A stretch of DNA of 64,000 nucleotides from Haloplasma contractile SSD-17B (GTDB taxonomy: Bacteria; Bacillota_I; Bacilli_A; Haloplasmatales; Haloplasmataceae), in contig NZ_AFNU02000002.1 in the NCBI RefSeq assembly GCF_000215935.2, forward strand, positions 310,001 through 374,000, written 5' to 3'. Under the pieces are notes generated by a model. The model ran no database searches. It was not told the origin of the DNA and saw only the letters and a program-made list of their open reading frames with translations. Positions 9,443 through 18,516 of this stretch are shown piece by piece. Within the stretch, counting starts at the first letter, position 1, and the number at the start of each line of letters is the position of its first letter. The position numbers and the translations under genes were made by a program.

Positions 9443-9779
9443 TAAAAACGCCTCCTCATTTCTCATTTAATTTCTAGTTATAGTATACTAGAATCTAAAC
9501 AATTCGACTTATCATTTTTTCTAATTATGTATTATATTACAAGAAAATGATCCTGTTTTAAAAGATAAAATACTCTAGTAAGTAGGTTTAATCTATACCT
9601 TTACCACATTTAAAGAGAGCATAAGTAGACTTTATGTAAGCTACTCCTTATTTAACTGTATCAGCATGGTATCTTGATCTTTATTTTTGTATCTATTATA
9701 GATATTAATCTTATTCGTTTGACTATAAGCAAACAATTTATTATAATGTTTATATAGAGGTTTGGGGAGGTGATTTTTA

Positions 9780-10397
9780 ATGGATGTATTTAATTATATT
9801 AAATCCTTTTTATCTAGTGACCATACAAGTTTAGACTATTTAGCTAAAGAATATGATGTAAGGCGTGATATTCAACCAAGTGTGGGCCTTGAGGTGGGTA
9901 AATTTCTTGGTATGTTAATTCGCCTAACAGGAGCAACACGTATTTTAGAACTAGGTTCTTGTATTGGGTATTCTACTATGTGGCTATCAGAGGGTATGAA
10001 ACAGACTAATGGAAAAGTGATCTCAATTGAATATAATAAGAAACTATATGACGAGGCTAAAGAAAATCTTGCACATGCTAACTTATTGGAATATGCAGAA
10101 CTTATTCACGGCGATGCTAATAACATTGTTAAGCAACTTCCTGGGAAATTTGATATAATCCTACAAGATTCTAACAAATTACTTTATCCTGATCTGCTTG
10201 AACAATGTATTAAATTAACACGAAAAAATGGTATCATTATTGCTGATGATACACTGTTTAAGCCAATGGATATCCCTAATGAATTGAGTGATCCTGTTCA
10301 CCGATACAACGAACTAGTTTTTAGTGATAAGCGTCTTTATAGTACGATACTACCTATAGGAGATGGTATAACAGTTAGTGTTAAATTAGATGATTAA
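9780..10397 (+). CDS. SAM-dependent O-methyltransferase (family 3 type)
   Basis: 205 residues behind GGGGAGGTGA. Class I Rossmann fold: ILELGSCIGYSTMWLSEGM (SAM glycine loop) near residues 59-77, ISIEYN (acidic ribose-binding strand), IILQDSNKLLYPDLLEQC and GIIIADDTLF. This matches the catechol/caffeoyl-CoA O-methyltransferase-like family (PF01596), bacterial members of which methylate small hydroxylated aromatics or tRNA hydroxyuridine (TrmR). Length fits the family. TrmR-like function is possible, but sequence reading alone does not decide it. Confidence 0.83.
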   Translation: MDVFNYIKSFLSSDHTSLDYLAKEYDVRRDIQPSVGLEVGKFLGMLIRLTGATRILELGSCIGYSTMWLSEGMKQTNGKVISIEYNKKLYDEAKENLAHANLLEYAELIHGDANNIVKQLPGKFDIILQDSNKLLYPDLLEQCIKLTRKNGIIIADDTLFKPMDIPNELSDPVHRYNELVFSDKRLYSTILPIGDGITVSVKLDD

Positions 10398-10468
10398 TTT
10401 CCATTGAATTATTTATTAACCCAATAATAATGATGTTCGATATTAAATTACTTAGTACATGATTTAAA

Positions 10469-10508
10469 TAAGCCTTTAGTTCCGTCAATTGAACTAAAGG
10501 CTTTTATT
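10469..10508 (+). terminator. Terminator after O-methyltransferase gene
   Basis: 13-base perfect arms AAGCCTTTAGTTC (10470-10482) and complement (10491-10503), then TTTATTATTTAT. Confidence 0.88.
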
Positions 10509-10624
10509 ATTTATCTAACTTTTTTTATAAAGTAGAACATCTTACATCTTTATAGGATTTATTAGTATTCATATAACTATATTATACGGCTGAGAGAAAG
10601 CACTGCTCTCTGTGAACGTTTCTT

Positions 10625-12247
10625 CTATTTCTTTACTAAATGATCGATTAACAAATTGTTACCCTGTATTAAGTCTGGTCCACACTGTTTTTCGGATTTA
10701 TCTGCTATAAAATGACTCGTATAGTATGGAAAGTACTCAAAAATATCCCCTTGTGTGTCTATATAACATTGTTCTTGTTTGTATTTATTTGTTATGAATC
10801 TTAGCCCCTTTTTTTCATACGAAAAATGTTTTACTTTGTATCCATACTCTTTTTTTTCGAATAAATGTCTATACTGAAGTGTCATATTTTCTTTTTGATC
10901 AATCCTAATTATGTTTCCATTTACATTAAATTGTGTATTAAATGTAAATTTTCGGTTATTTTCCTTATTTCTGTAAGATTCAATCACGTCTAAGTCAATT
11001 TGTTCCTTATAGTTAATTTTAATACTATAATCTTCTATTGACGAACCATAATATTTAATTGTGTTATTATCATCAAATATTAAATGATAATAGCCCATTG
11101 CATGATAACCCAATGACTGATCCGTTTCATTATTTAGAACCCATTCTCCACCTATCTCTGTAACTGCATCTTCCATCCTCTGTTCTCTATCCTTGATATT
11201 TCTATGTAAATTTTTTATATATTCACTTGCATCACTACAGCCATCATAACAATATAGATGCTGATCTTTTGATTTTAATAAATTAAAATATTCATCGGTA
11301 AAAACCTGACTTCTTAAATAATTATCATCAACAAGTAACGTAGGATGAAATTGATTACCTACATTAATTTGTATTACTTCATTCTTCTGTTTAGCAAGTC
11401 TGAGTTCATGTTTAGTAGCTAATATAATTTGCTCATCGTTTAGTATATTATGAATATACTCTTTCTCTTGTACAATTACATTATTTTCACCATATATAAA
11501 TTGAGTTTCTCGACTGGTATGCGAGTAATAGATTCCTAAACGATGTACTTTAGTATGTTCTAAATCATGTGAATTTGCCTGATACTCATGAACCACTCGC
11601 TTTATGATTTTTCTTGACTTATATGTATATTCATACTTATAGTTTATATCATGATCTGTATTAATATGGTGTGTTCTAAATGATAAGTATTCTAAATTTC
11701 CATCCTCATCAACTTTGTATTCTTCTTTTGTAATGTTACACCGATTTTGAAATGGGATTGATGTATCTACTAATTTGTTTCCATACATATCGTAATAAGT
11801 ACAAGTTTCTAATGGAGCATTAATATAATGTTCAATATAGAAAATATGGAAAAGGCCAATAATTATAACTGTAATTATTCCACTCGCAAATGTAAACTTT
11901 GATAATACCATTCTAAAATTCGGATGAGTCCTACCAAAGAATTGTTTATATTCCTTACTAATGTTTTTATCAATTATAAATATAAAATTAATCAGTATGT
12001 ATGAACTCAATATAAAAGTTATAATCAATGAAAAGTATATTACGTTTTTAAACAGATTCATATAAGCCAATAATATAATAGTTAAAATCATACTAAATAA
12101 TAGTATCCATAATAGCCTCGTTTCAAATAATGATTTAAGAGCTACTTTGTAAATTCTAGGTAATGACCAAAACTTACTACCCTTAGATTTTTTATATTGT
12201 TTTAAATCCCTTTTAATTTTTTTATAGTTGTTAGATTTTAATTTCAT
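10625..12247 (-). CDS. Large membrane protein with extracytoplasmic domain, unknown
   Basis: 540 residues. A basic N terminus is followed by four hydrophobic segments (about residues 42-62, 70-95, 112-135 and 115-140 region) and then a ~390-residue polar domain rich in Tyr, Asn and charged residues. That domain contains short YDMYGNKL and YKVDEDGNL stretches resembling YD/WG-type beta repeats, and scattered Cys. No known family was recognised. It is the second gene of a probable two-gene unit with the small membrane protein upstream; the ribosome site (AGGAGG) is flanked by a perfect hairpin that may control its translation. Confidence 0.72.
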   Translation of the reverse strand: MKLKSNNYKKIKRDLKQYKKSKGSKFWSLPRIYKVALKSLFETRLLWILLFSMILTIILLAYMNLFKNVIYFSLIITFILSSYILINFIFIIDKNISKEYKQFFGRTHPNFRMVLSKFTFASGIITVIIIGLFHIFYIEHYINAPLETCTYYDMYGNKLVDTSIPFQNRCNITKEEYKVDEDGNLEYLSFRTHHINTDHDINYKYEYTYKSRKIIKRVVHEYQANSHDLEHTKVHRLGIYYSHTSRETQFIYGENNVIVQEKEYIHNILNDEQIILATKHELRLAKQKNEVIQINVGNQFHPTLLVDDNYLRSQVFTDEYFNLLKSKDQHLYCYDGCSDASEYIKNLHRNIKDREQRMEDAVTEIGGEWVLNNETDQSLGYHAMGYYHLIFDDNNTIKYYGSSIEDYSIKINYKEQIDLDVIESYRNKENNRKFTFNTQFNVNGNIIRIDQKENMTLQYRHLFEKKEYGYKVKHFSYEKKGLRFITNKYKQEQCYIDTQGDIFEYFPYYTSHFIADKSEKQCGPDLIQGNNLLIDHLVKK

Positions 12248-12256
12248 ATTACTCCT

Positions 12257-12286
12257 CCTAATTTTTATTTAATAATAAAAATTAGG
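12257..12286 (-). promoter_or_regulatory. Intercistronic hairpin next to the ribosome site
   Basis: A perfect inverted repeat, CCTAATTTTTATT / AATAAAAATTAGG, with a 4-base loop. In the minus-strand transcript its 3' arm (ATTAGG) runs directly into the AGGAGG ribosome site of the 540-residue protein gene, so folding would partly occlude ribosome binding or stabilise a processed end. Confidence 0.6.
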
Positions 12287-12290
12287 ATTC

Positions 12291-12680
12291 TCAACACCTT
12301 ATCACACAAGTTTTTACACATCTTGGAATTCGTATTATATAGTCAAAATGACAGACTCGTTCTTCTACTTGTATATTAATATTGTTATAGTCACGTAACC
12401 AAAAACAATCAATGTGTGGAAAATGAAAGAAGCTTACAAACGAGAAGAGGAAGAGCGTATATAGAAGAAATGAAATTAAAATACTTAAAAAGAAGAATAA
12501 GATTAAGAGGCTATTAAAGGTATCGTCTGTGTATAAGTAGGGTGAGTATGCATAATAGATTTTTAACATGATATATCCAATTATAAATATTAATGGCGTA
12601 AGAAAACTTAGTGTAAATTTTCCATTTAATAATTCTTTATTCTTACTTAATGGACAAACAAGCTCTATAAATCGATTCAT
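12291..12680 (-). CDS. Small membrane protein, unknown
   Basis: 129 residues from the ATG at 12680. The open frame reaches 12710, but the ribosome site (GAGGGTGAT) sits inside that extension. Hydrophobic segments lie at about residues 24-44 and 57-85. The C terminus contains CVKTCVIRC, three Cys in nine residues, then a TGA stop. No recognisable family. It is 43 bases upstream of the 540-residue membrane protein gene and probably cotranscribed with it. Confidence 0.6.
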   Translation of the reverse strand: MNRFIELVCPLSKNKELLNGKFTLSFLTPLIFIIGYIMLKIYYAYSPYLYTDDTFNSLLILFFFLSILISFLLYTLFLFSFVSFFHFPHIDCFWLRDYNNINIQVEERVCHFDYIIRIPRCVKTCVIRC

Positions 12681-12845
12681 ACGATCACCCTCTCCCTCAC
12701 CTATTCCCATATTATGTAATATAATTATATAGCCTGGTTAAGTATCCGTCAACCAATAGTAAATCAACATTAAGTATTTTGATAATTTATCGCTTTATTT
12801 GGTAATCTTCTTTCATTTTCTTCAATATGTAAAGGTATTTTTCTA

Positions 12846-12877
12846 TTAAAAAATCCCTTAGAAAGCTAAAGGATTCA
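12846..12877 (-). terminator. Terminator after Cys-motif protein
   Basis: On the minus strand, ATCCTTTAG / CTAAGGGAT arms are followed by TTTTTTA. It lies downstream of the gene ending at 12932. Confidence 0.7.
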
Positions 12878-12931
12878 TTAAGTTATTTAATTGATCTATC
12901 ACGTAGTTAGTTCAGGTTTTTCCGACTATAA

Positions 12932-13651
12932 CTATGATAAAAACTTTTCGCCTAGTTCTTTCATACGTTCATAACGCGCCTTTAATACTGGTATTTTGTT
13001 TTCAATAATATAGTTAATTAACTCATTATGGTCATCGTCACTGTTATATTTAAGGATTTCATATTTATTAGTCGTAATGTCTAATCGAAAAATAAATTCA
13101 GATCGCTGTGCGTTAGGCTTATAGACAACTAGAATCACTTCATTACATAAGCAGGTTGGTTTCATGCAATATTGATCTTCTATTAAATAGCTTTCATCAT
13201 TATAATCAATAATGATTTGATTAATCTTTCCAAATAATTTTTGATAATCAACGCAATTATTACCAGTTATTAGACTTGTGACATCATCGGGTAATGTAAT
13301 GTCTTGATAAGTTGAAAAATAATGTTTAACCTTTTCATTATTTTCATTTAGATGATCACTAAATTGATAGAAATGTTGATTGAATTCACCAATAATCGCA
13401 CCCGCATTAACAGATGGGTCTACTACAGTCTTGTCTAACACTTGTCCACTCTTTAAATCTATTTTTAAATTTAATAAATTGTTCGTAATCTTATTTTCTT
13501 CATTTAACTGTGCAAAGTTTAATAGCACTTCATTGCAATTGCAGTCTGGGTCACTACAGTAATTTTCTAACATTAAGATATTTTTATAATCTTTAAACTG
13601 TATAACAAGATAATTCGGTTTATCTATATGATGAAATGGTACCATATTCAT
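12932..13651 (-). CDS. Protein with two C-x4-C-x-C motifs, unknown
   Basis: 239 residues from the ATG at 13651, chosen because GGAGTGA lies 5-6 bases upstream, whereas the longer frame to 13678 lacks a ribosome site. The protein has two repeats, each with a C-x4-C-x-C-N-E-V core: CSDPDCNCNEVLL early, and CMKPTCLCNEVIL about 130 residues later. Both are followed by a beta-strand-like segment and an ILK/LKIDL stretch, which points to an internal duplication. The spacing suggests a small metal site shared by the two halves. No family recognised; cytoplasmic. Confidence 0.7.
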   Translation of the reverse strand: MNMVPFHHIDKPNYLVIQFKDYKNILMLENYCSDPDCNCNEVLLNFAQLNEENKITNNLLNLKIDLKSGQVLDKTVVDPSVNAGAIIGEFNQHFYQFSDHLNENNEKVKHYFSTYQDITLPDDVTSLITGNNCVDYQKLFGKINQIIIDYNDESYLIEDQYCMKPTCLCNEVILVVYKPNAQRSEFIFRLDITTNKYEILKYNSDDDHNELINYIIENKIPVLKARYERMKELGEKFLS

Positions 13652-13894
13652 ATTAATCACTCCATTAATTGTATTCATTATTCAATTATACATCAAATAT
13701 GACTTTTAGCAAACTAGTATACTTTTAGCAGATTTCTTCCGATGCATACATGAAAGTCTATATCCCTTTGCAATAACAGATCAGATTTACATAATTGTTT
13801 ATCTACTTTATCCTATTGTTAAACTTCGAAAGCACTGAACTTCTCTCACAAAGTATTGTGTCCTAAGTCAGAGTACAATATGTTTTTTACTATA

Positions 13895-13946
13895 AAAAGA
13901 AAACATCCTATGGTTTCATATTATAGTAGAATCATAGGATGTTGTT
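13895..13946 (-). terminator. Terminator after BMP lipoprotein gene
   Basis: Arms AACATCCTATG and CATAGGATGTT around an AT-rich loop, followed on the minus strand by TTCTTTTT. It belongs to a stem family found several times in the window. Confidence 0.85.
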
Positions 13947-13972
13947 TCGTTATAATTAAAATAATTACAGTT

Positions 13973-15319
13973 TTATCGTTCTTCAATTATTACCTTACTT
14001 GTATCTAAATCAATCATTTCTACAGTATAGTCAGTCACAAGATTCGTTCGTATTGAGTCTTGATTATCTTGTAGTTTACTGTATATGACTTCATACTCGT
14101 CTTCAGTAAAAGTATGAAAACGATCTAATACTAATCCTACACCATTATTTGTTACATCAAGGATAGTCCTCTCGCCTGTTTTATATACTAGAGACGTTCC
14201 ATTGTAATGCTCCGTTAACGCACCATAAACTGAATTTCCTATCTCTTTTATGGCTGATGACATAACTGTTTGAGACATAGTAGTTCCATCTACATCAGGA
14301 GTAATCACATAACCGTTAAAGTCTTCTGCTTCGGAAACGACAGACAAATCTCCTCCTCCTGCTGCAGTAAAGATCAATTCAGTGCCTAAATTATACAGGT
14401 GATTTGCAGATACGATTGTATCGGATGGTAGAAAGCCACATACATAACTATAACGCACCGTAATCGAGTGATCTGCTAATCCCATTTCGTTTGCTGCGTA
14501 ATCCGCTCCTTGAACAAATCCTTGAACATAATTTATAATTGGAGGGATTTCAAGACCACCTATAAACCCTAACTCAGTAAATCCTTCTTTAACAGCAGCA
14601 TATCCAGCTAAGAAACCTGCCTGTACTTCGGAATAAAAGATTGTATATACATTATCATTAGTCTTATATTCATAACCAGCACTATGAGGAGTACCATCAA
14701 TTAAAATGAAAGTAATTTTAGGATATAGATCCTGTGCCTCATAAATTGTTTCTTCGAATAAGAAGCTTGGAGTCACAATGACTTTCGCTCCATTTTCAAT
14801 AGCCGTAGCGATCGAATCTAGAAAACCATTTTTAGTAAGTAGTTCAGGGATATAGTATTTATAAGTTCTGTTATGTTCTTCCGCATACGCTTTAACACCT
14901 TCCCAAGCTAGTTGATTATAATTCCCATCATTAACAGTGCTTTCATATGTGATTAGAGCAATTTCATATGCATCATCTTTATCAAATCTAGCATATAAGA
15001 TCAGATCCTCTGTTAAGGGTTTATTATGGTCAAATTCTGTATTCATTCTTGTTTCATGGGTATACCATCCTTTAAAGGTATATCCCTCTTTTTTTATAGA
15101 TGGTAATTCATAAAGTTGATCGCCTTTGTCTAATGATATAGGGTTTTCGTAGTTATCCGATATCTGGCCTCCACCCAGTGATAGCGTAACGGTAATTAAA
15201 TCGTTTTGTTCTTCTGTAGATTCCTCTGATGATGTATCACTTTGAAAGGTTATTTCTGAGCATCCCCCTAGTACTGTAACACTAATAGCTATAAATAATG
15301 TTAATAATGCCTTTTTCAT
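13973..15319 (-). CDS. BMP/PnrA-type lipoprotein with an InlB-type repeat inserted after the lipobox
   Basis: 448 residues behind TAGGAGGAAAT. A signal peptide ends in the lipobox VLGGC (lipidated C20), so the protein is anchored outside the membrane. After a Ser/Glu-rich linker, residues ~42-112 form an InlB B-repeat-like module (EGYTFKGWYTHETRM is diagnostic of the Listeria-Bacteroides repeat). Residues ~115-440 form a basic-membrane-protein/PnrA-type substrate-binding domain (ALITYESTVNDGNYNQLAWEG), a family that binds purine nucleosides for ABC import. No nucleoside permease genes are adjacent. The domain combination is unusual; the import partner must be encoded elsewhere or the protein acts as a sensor. 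Confidence 0.85.
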   Translation of the reverse strand: MKKALLTLFIAISVTVLGGCSEITFQSDTSSEESTEEQNDLITVTLSLGGGQISDNYENPISLDKGDQLYELPSIKKEGYTFKGWYTHETRMNTEFDHNKPLTEDLILYARFDKDDAYEIALITYESTVNDGNYNQLAWEGVKAYAEEHNRTYKYYIPELLTKNGFLDSIATAIENGAKVIVTPSFLFEETIYEAQDLYPKITFILIDGTPHSAGYEYKTNDNVYTIFYSEVQAGFLAGYAAVKEGFTELGFIGGLEIPPIINYVQGFVQGADYAANEMGLADHSITVRYSYVCGFLPSDTIVSANHLYNLGTELIFTAAGGGDLSVVSEAEDFNGYVITPDVDGTTMSQTVMSSAIKEIGNSVYGALTEHYNGTSLVYKTGERTILDVTNNGVGLVLDRFHTFTEDEYEVIYSKLQDNQDSIRTNLVTDYTVEMIDLDTSKVIIEER

Positions 15320-15517
15320 AATATTTCCTCCTACTAATCAAATTACTTATAGTATATTATAATTTAAGCAGTTATTCAATTCTTAATAAATCGTGATAAA
15401 AATACCACTACTTAACCTATTTTTCCTCTTTTTGTGTATACACATGGCATCAAATATCTTATAATAAGTGTATTATTGTTAAATTTTAACTATTAATCAC
15501 ACAATTAGGAGGCCATT

Positions 15518-16606
15518 ATGCTCAGCATACGATTTAAACGATTTTTAGAAATTAGTGCGATTATATTTGTGATCTGTTCATTGATCATAATCATGAATTA
15601 TACGTTACCTATTGTTATAACTACAATTAATTTCATCTTAAGTTTATTCGCGCCATTTATCGCAGCCTTTTTCATTGCGTTTTTACTGAGTAATCTTATT
15701 GATCGATTAGAAGCCACTGGGATTAAGAGGATTTTTGCCGTTTTTATTGTCTTTATTGCCTTTATTTCACTCTTAGTTTTTTCTATCATGTCTTTAATTC
15801 CACTCATTACAGAACAGTTAACCAGCTTTATAGAGGATGTTCCGGGGCGGTTCGGGAAGTTAGATGAACTTTTAACTGATTTATGGACTCGATTTGACTT
15901 TATTCCTATTGAGTACCGATATACCCTACATGATGTTGGAAATTTCATAGCCAATTTCTTTAAGAATAACTTGAAACTTAATGTATCCGGTATTTTTAAC
16001 ATATTTAATATAATTGTCCTTGTACCGATTATTACCTTTTACTTTTTATTAGAATTTAATAAGATTAAAGAACGTATTCGCAAATACTTAAGAAAAAAGA
16101 AATGGTTTTATTTTCATCGGTATTTACACCAATTAGATAAAGGAATGGGGAGTTATCTTAAAGGGCTTTTATTAGTAATTTTAAGCTTATCCTTAATTGC
16201 ATCGTTATTATTCTACTCTGTAGGCTTAAAGTATGCGATCCTTTTTGGAGTAATTATTGGTTTTACAAATATTATCCCATTCATAGGACCTTTTATCGGA
16301 GGGGCTCCTGCAGTTTTATACGGACTCACTCAATCTCCTGAAACTGCAGTATTTGTTCTCATAATTATTCTTGCCTTACAAGCCATTGAATCAATGGTCT
16401 TAACTCCTTTTATACAGTCTAAATCAATTTCTGTACACCCGCTATACATTCTTCTTGCATTATTTGTATTCGGAAAAGTATTAGGATTATTTGGTATGAT
16501 TATTGCCATTCCTCTACTATATTTTATTATTGTAACTACGCATTACCTTAGAGTTTACTACCGGTGTAAACGGATTAAGAAACAGCAAGCAAACAAAACT
16601 CCATAG
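15518..16606 (+). CDS. PerM/AI-2E-type exporter family membrane protein
   Basis: 362 residues behind TTAGGAGG. About eight hydrophobic segments: two pairs in the N-terminal 90 residues, one near 155-180, and a cluster at 210-345. The family hallmark is NIIPFIGPFIGGAPAVLYGL near residue 250 with the VHPLYILLALFVFGKVLG segment after it. Members (AI-2E transporter/YtvI/YdbI) are membrane permeases with exporter or Na+/H+ roles in different species, so the substrate is not assigned. Ends with a terminator at 16617. Confidence 0.88.
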   Translation: MLSIRFKRFLEISAIIFVICSLIIIMNYTLPIVITTINFILSLFAPFIAAFFIAFLLSNLIDRLEATGIKRIFAVFIVFIAFISLLVFSIMSLIPLITEQLTSFIEDVPGRFGKLDELLTDLWTRFDFIPIEYRYTLHDVGNFIANFFKNNLKLNVSGIFNIFNIIVLVPIITFYFLLEFNKIKERIRKYLRKKKWFYFHRYLHQLDKGMGSYLKGLLLVILSLSLIASLLFYSVGLKYAILFGVIIGFTNIIPFIGPFIGGAPAVLYGLTQSPETAVFVLIIILALQAIESMVLTPFIQSKSISVHPLYILLALFVFGKVLGLFGMIIAIPLLYFIIVTTHYLRVYYRCKRIKKQQANKTP

Positions 16607-16616
16607 TTTTAACGCT

Positions 16617-16651
16617 AAGAATCCCATATTTTAATCAGGGGATTCTTTTCA
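16617..16651 (+). terminator. Terminator after PerM-like gene
   Basis: AAGAATCCC (16617-16625) pairs with GGGATTCTT (16639-16647), followed by TTC. Confidence 0.7.
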
Positions 16652-16725
16652 TTAGTTGAACATTGACATTCAATCAATAATTAATATAAAAGTATTCTTT
16701 ATTTTTTTATAAGTTTTTTACAAAC

Positions 16726-16756
16726 AAAAAGAGAACGTCATATAACATTCTCTTCA
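16726..16756 (-). terminator. Terminator after DUF2085 gene
   Basis: On the minus strand, AGAGAATG / CGTTCTCT arms are followed by TTTTTG. Confidence 0.75.
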
Positions 16757-16787
16757 TCCTGGTAATACTGATTCTATACTTGTTTAT

Positions 16788-17186
16788 TTACGTTAATCTA
16801 TTCATAATACTAGTAGGTAATTGATTCTCGGCATATGCTCTTCCATGCATATATCCAAAGTAGAAAATTGCAAAGATCATGTACAAAATCGCAATTCCAC
16901 CTAGTATACCTGTTATTAAACGAATTCCATTTTTACTTTCATAACGCGTTCTTGACTGTATGCTTCCATCAATCACCATTGGAAGTATAAGCAAAATCAT
17001 ATATCCTTTAAAACCAATTAAGAATGCAATTGGAATAAATAATATATAGCCAATTAATAGACCTGTACAACGTGCACAGATAGGAAATTGTTTGCCTTTA
17101 TAAAAAAAAGAGCGGCTTGGAATTTGATGACACATAAACATACGGTTTAATAACTTGTTCCAAAAAGTTAATTTCACGCTTCTCAA
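16788..17186 (-). CDS. DUF2085 family membrane protein
   Basis: About 130 residues with no ATG at the start. TTG (17186) or the GTG three codons later (17177) are the options, both behind AGGGG. The family signature is clear near residues 18-45: CHQIPSRSFFYKGKQ followed by PICARCTGLLIG. The conserved Cys/His residues suggest a metal or heme-like site at the membrane face. Three hydrophobic segments follow. The function of the family is unknown. Confidence 0.85.
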   Translation of the reverse strand: MRSVKLTFWNKLLNRMFMCHQIPSRSFFYKGKQFPICARCTGLLIGYILFIPIAFLIGFKGYMILLILPMVIDGSIQSRTRYESKNGIRLITGILGGIAILYMIFAIFYFGYMHGRAYAENQLPTSIMNRLT

Positions 17187-17193
17187 CCCCTAT

Positions 17194-17226
17194 TAAAAAA
17201 CATCTCATAAAAGAGATGTTTTTTTA
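17194..17226 (-). terminator. Terminator between the two small membrane protein genes
   Basis: Arms AAAAAACATCTC and GAGATGTTTTTT (17195-17206 / 17213-17224), T-rich on both strands. Confidence 0.85.
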
Positions 17227-17231
17227 TCCTA

Positions 17232-17444
17232 TTATCCTACAAAGACACTCATTGATGCCATTCCAACAACAAATGAAATGATGTAGAAGAATGCACCTAC
17301 TATTACTGAAACTAATGCACCTACACCTGCCATTTTAGCATCTCCTGGCTTTTCGTCTTTCCATACTAGGAATAAAATAAGCCCTACTAATGGAATACAA
17401 AATCCAAGAATACCATAACCTATATTACCTTGTTGATTACTCAT
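17232..17444 (-). CDS. Small two-helix membrane protein, unknown
   Basis: 70 residues. Hydrophobic segments at ~8-27 and ~42-66 are joined by a charged loop with WKDEKPGDAKMAG. A strong ribosome site (AAGGGGGGAT) precedes the ATG. It resembles the C-terminal membrane part of small zinc-ribbon/DUF4190-like proteins of Firmicutes, here without the zinc ribbon. Function unknown. Confidence 0.75.
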   Translation of the reverse strand: MSNQQGNIGYGILGFCIPLVGLILFLVWKDEKPGDAKMAGVGALVSVIVGAFFYIISFVVGMASMSVFVG

Positions 17445-17591
17445 CTTTAAATCCCCCCTTTTATGTTCTGTAATATCCTAATTTTAACATATTTTATAGA
17501 TGAATACTATATATTTCACAAATATTTATCACCTAAAATGTTAGTTTAGAACTTCTATTAACATAGACTAGCGTTAATTTTGGGATATAAC

Positions 17592-18467
17592 TCATCTGTA
17601 ATCTTTTATTCCACTTTCAAACGCTTCAGGATCATTATTTTCAATTCCATGTAGCGCTTCTTGTAGAGCAAATGTGCTTTTATAAAATGTCACGCGCTTT
17701 GATATTTCTTTTCCACTTGGGTACAATTCCAAGCACATATTATAGAACGCTTCACCGTAACTAGATAAAAGTCCTGCAAAGTCATAAGCAGGGTCTCCTA
17801 CACCAGAGCCTCCAAAATCGATTATACCAGAAACTTCAGATTCTACAGGGTTATAAATAATATTTGAAGCACCAAAGTCTCCGTGTATAAGCGTTGTTTC
17901 TAAGTTTAAGAAAGACGGACTCTCTAAAAATTCTTTAAACGACTTTGTAATTTGTTTTTTATGTTTGTCTGAAATTAAAGGATAGATCTTAGACTTAATT
18001 TTTTCAAATAAAACAATCATATCTTTTTGAGGGTTATTTTCCATTTGTTCAAAATTAGGATAACACCTGTCCTTCGGTATAGAGTGAAGTTCTTTAAGAA
18101 AGTTTACAAGTTGTACTGCTATATTCTTTACACTGCCCTTATTCTTAATTTTATATAACTTCTCTTTCCATAAAGGAGAACCAGGAATTAATTCATATCC
18201 AGTAAACGCTTGACCTACATCCATTTGATCAAAAGATAGGTAGATAGGAGATGGAACTGTTAGGCTTACTTTGCTTTTAATGCAGCTTAATATTCTAGTT
18301 TCTTCCTTAAGTATTGAGATTCCGTCTTTATATTTAGGAAAACGAAATACGAGGTTTGTATTTATAATTAACACATCGTTATTTTGACCAATATCATTTT
18401 TTTCATATTCACGGATTGTTAGTTTTGGATAAACCTGATTAATTCGTTTAATATAGGTATTTACCAT
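17592..18467 (-). CDS. Aminoglycoside phosphotransferase-like kinase
   Basis: 291 residues of the APH fold. The nucleotide-binding lobe starts with VFRFPKYKDG (ATP-anchoring Lys). The catalytic loop LIHGDFGASNI lies near residue 196, and the metal-binding IIDFGGSGVGDPAYD follows. Layout and motifs are closest to APH(2'')-like and related small-molecule kinases. Actual substrate is unknown; many chromosomal members do not confer resistance. The stop codon is TGA (17592-17594), one of the few TGA stops in this window. It lies about 50 bases downstream of the methyltransferase gene, same direction. Confidence 0.8.
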   Translation of the reverse strand: MVNTYIKRINQVYPKLTIREYEKNDIGQNNDVLIINTNLVFRFPKYKDGISILKEETRILSCIKSKVSLTVPSPIYLSFDQMDVGQAFTGYELIPGSPLWKEKLYKIKNKGSVKNIAVQLVNFLKELHSIPKDRCYPNFEQMENNPQKDMIVLFEKIKSKIYPLISDKHKKQITKSFKEFLESPSFLNLETTLIHGDFGASNIIYNPVESEVSGIIDFGGSGVGDPAYDFAGLLSSYGEAFYNMCLELYPSGKEISKRVTFYKSTFALQEALHGIENNDPEAFESGIKDYR

Positions 18468-18516
18468 ATAATATCACCTTACTTTTCACCTTCCAAATAA
18501 ACTTCCGCATTTTTAT

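Noticed and set aside
15598-16002. 134-codon minus-strand frame over the PerM-like gene
   Set aside because: Long only because the hydrophobic codons on the other strand avoid stops; no family resemblance or ribosome site.
17592-18467. Genome-wide UGA-to-Trp recoding
   Set aside because: TGA fits well as the natural stop of this and another gene (12291), and all clear Trp codons read in the window are TGG; only the gene at 6979 argues otherwise.
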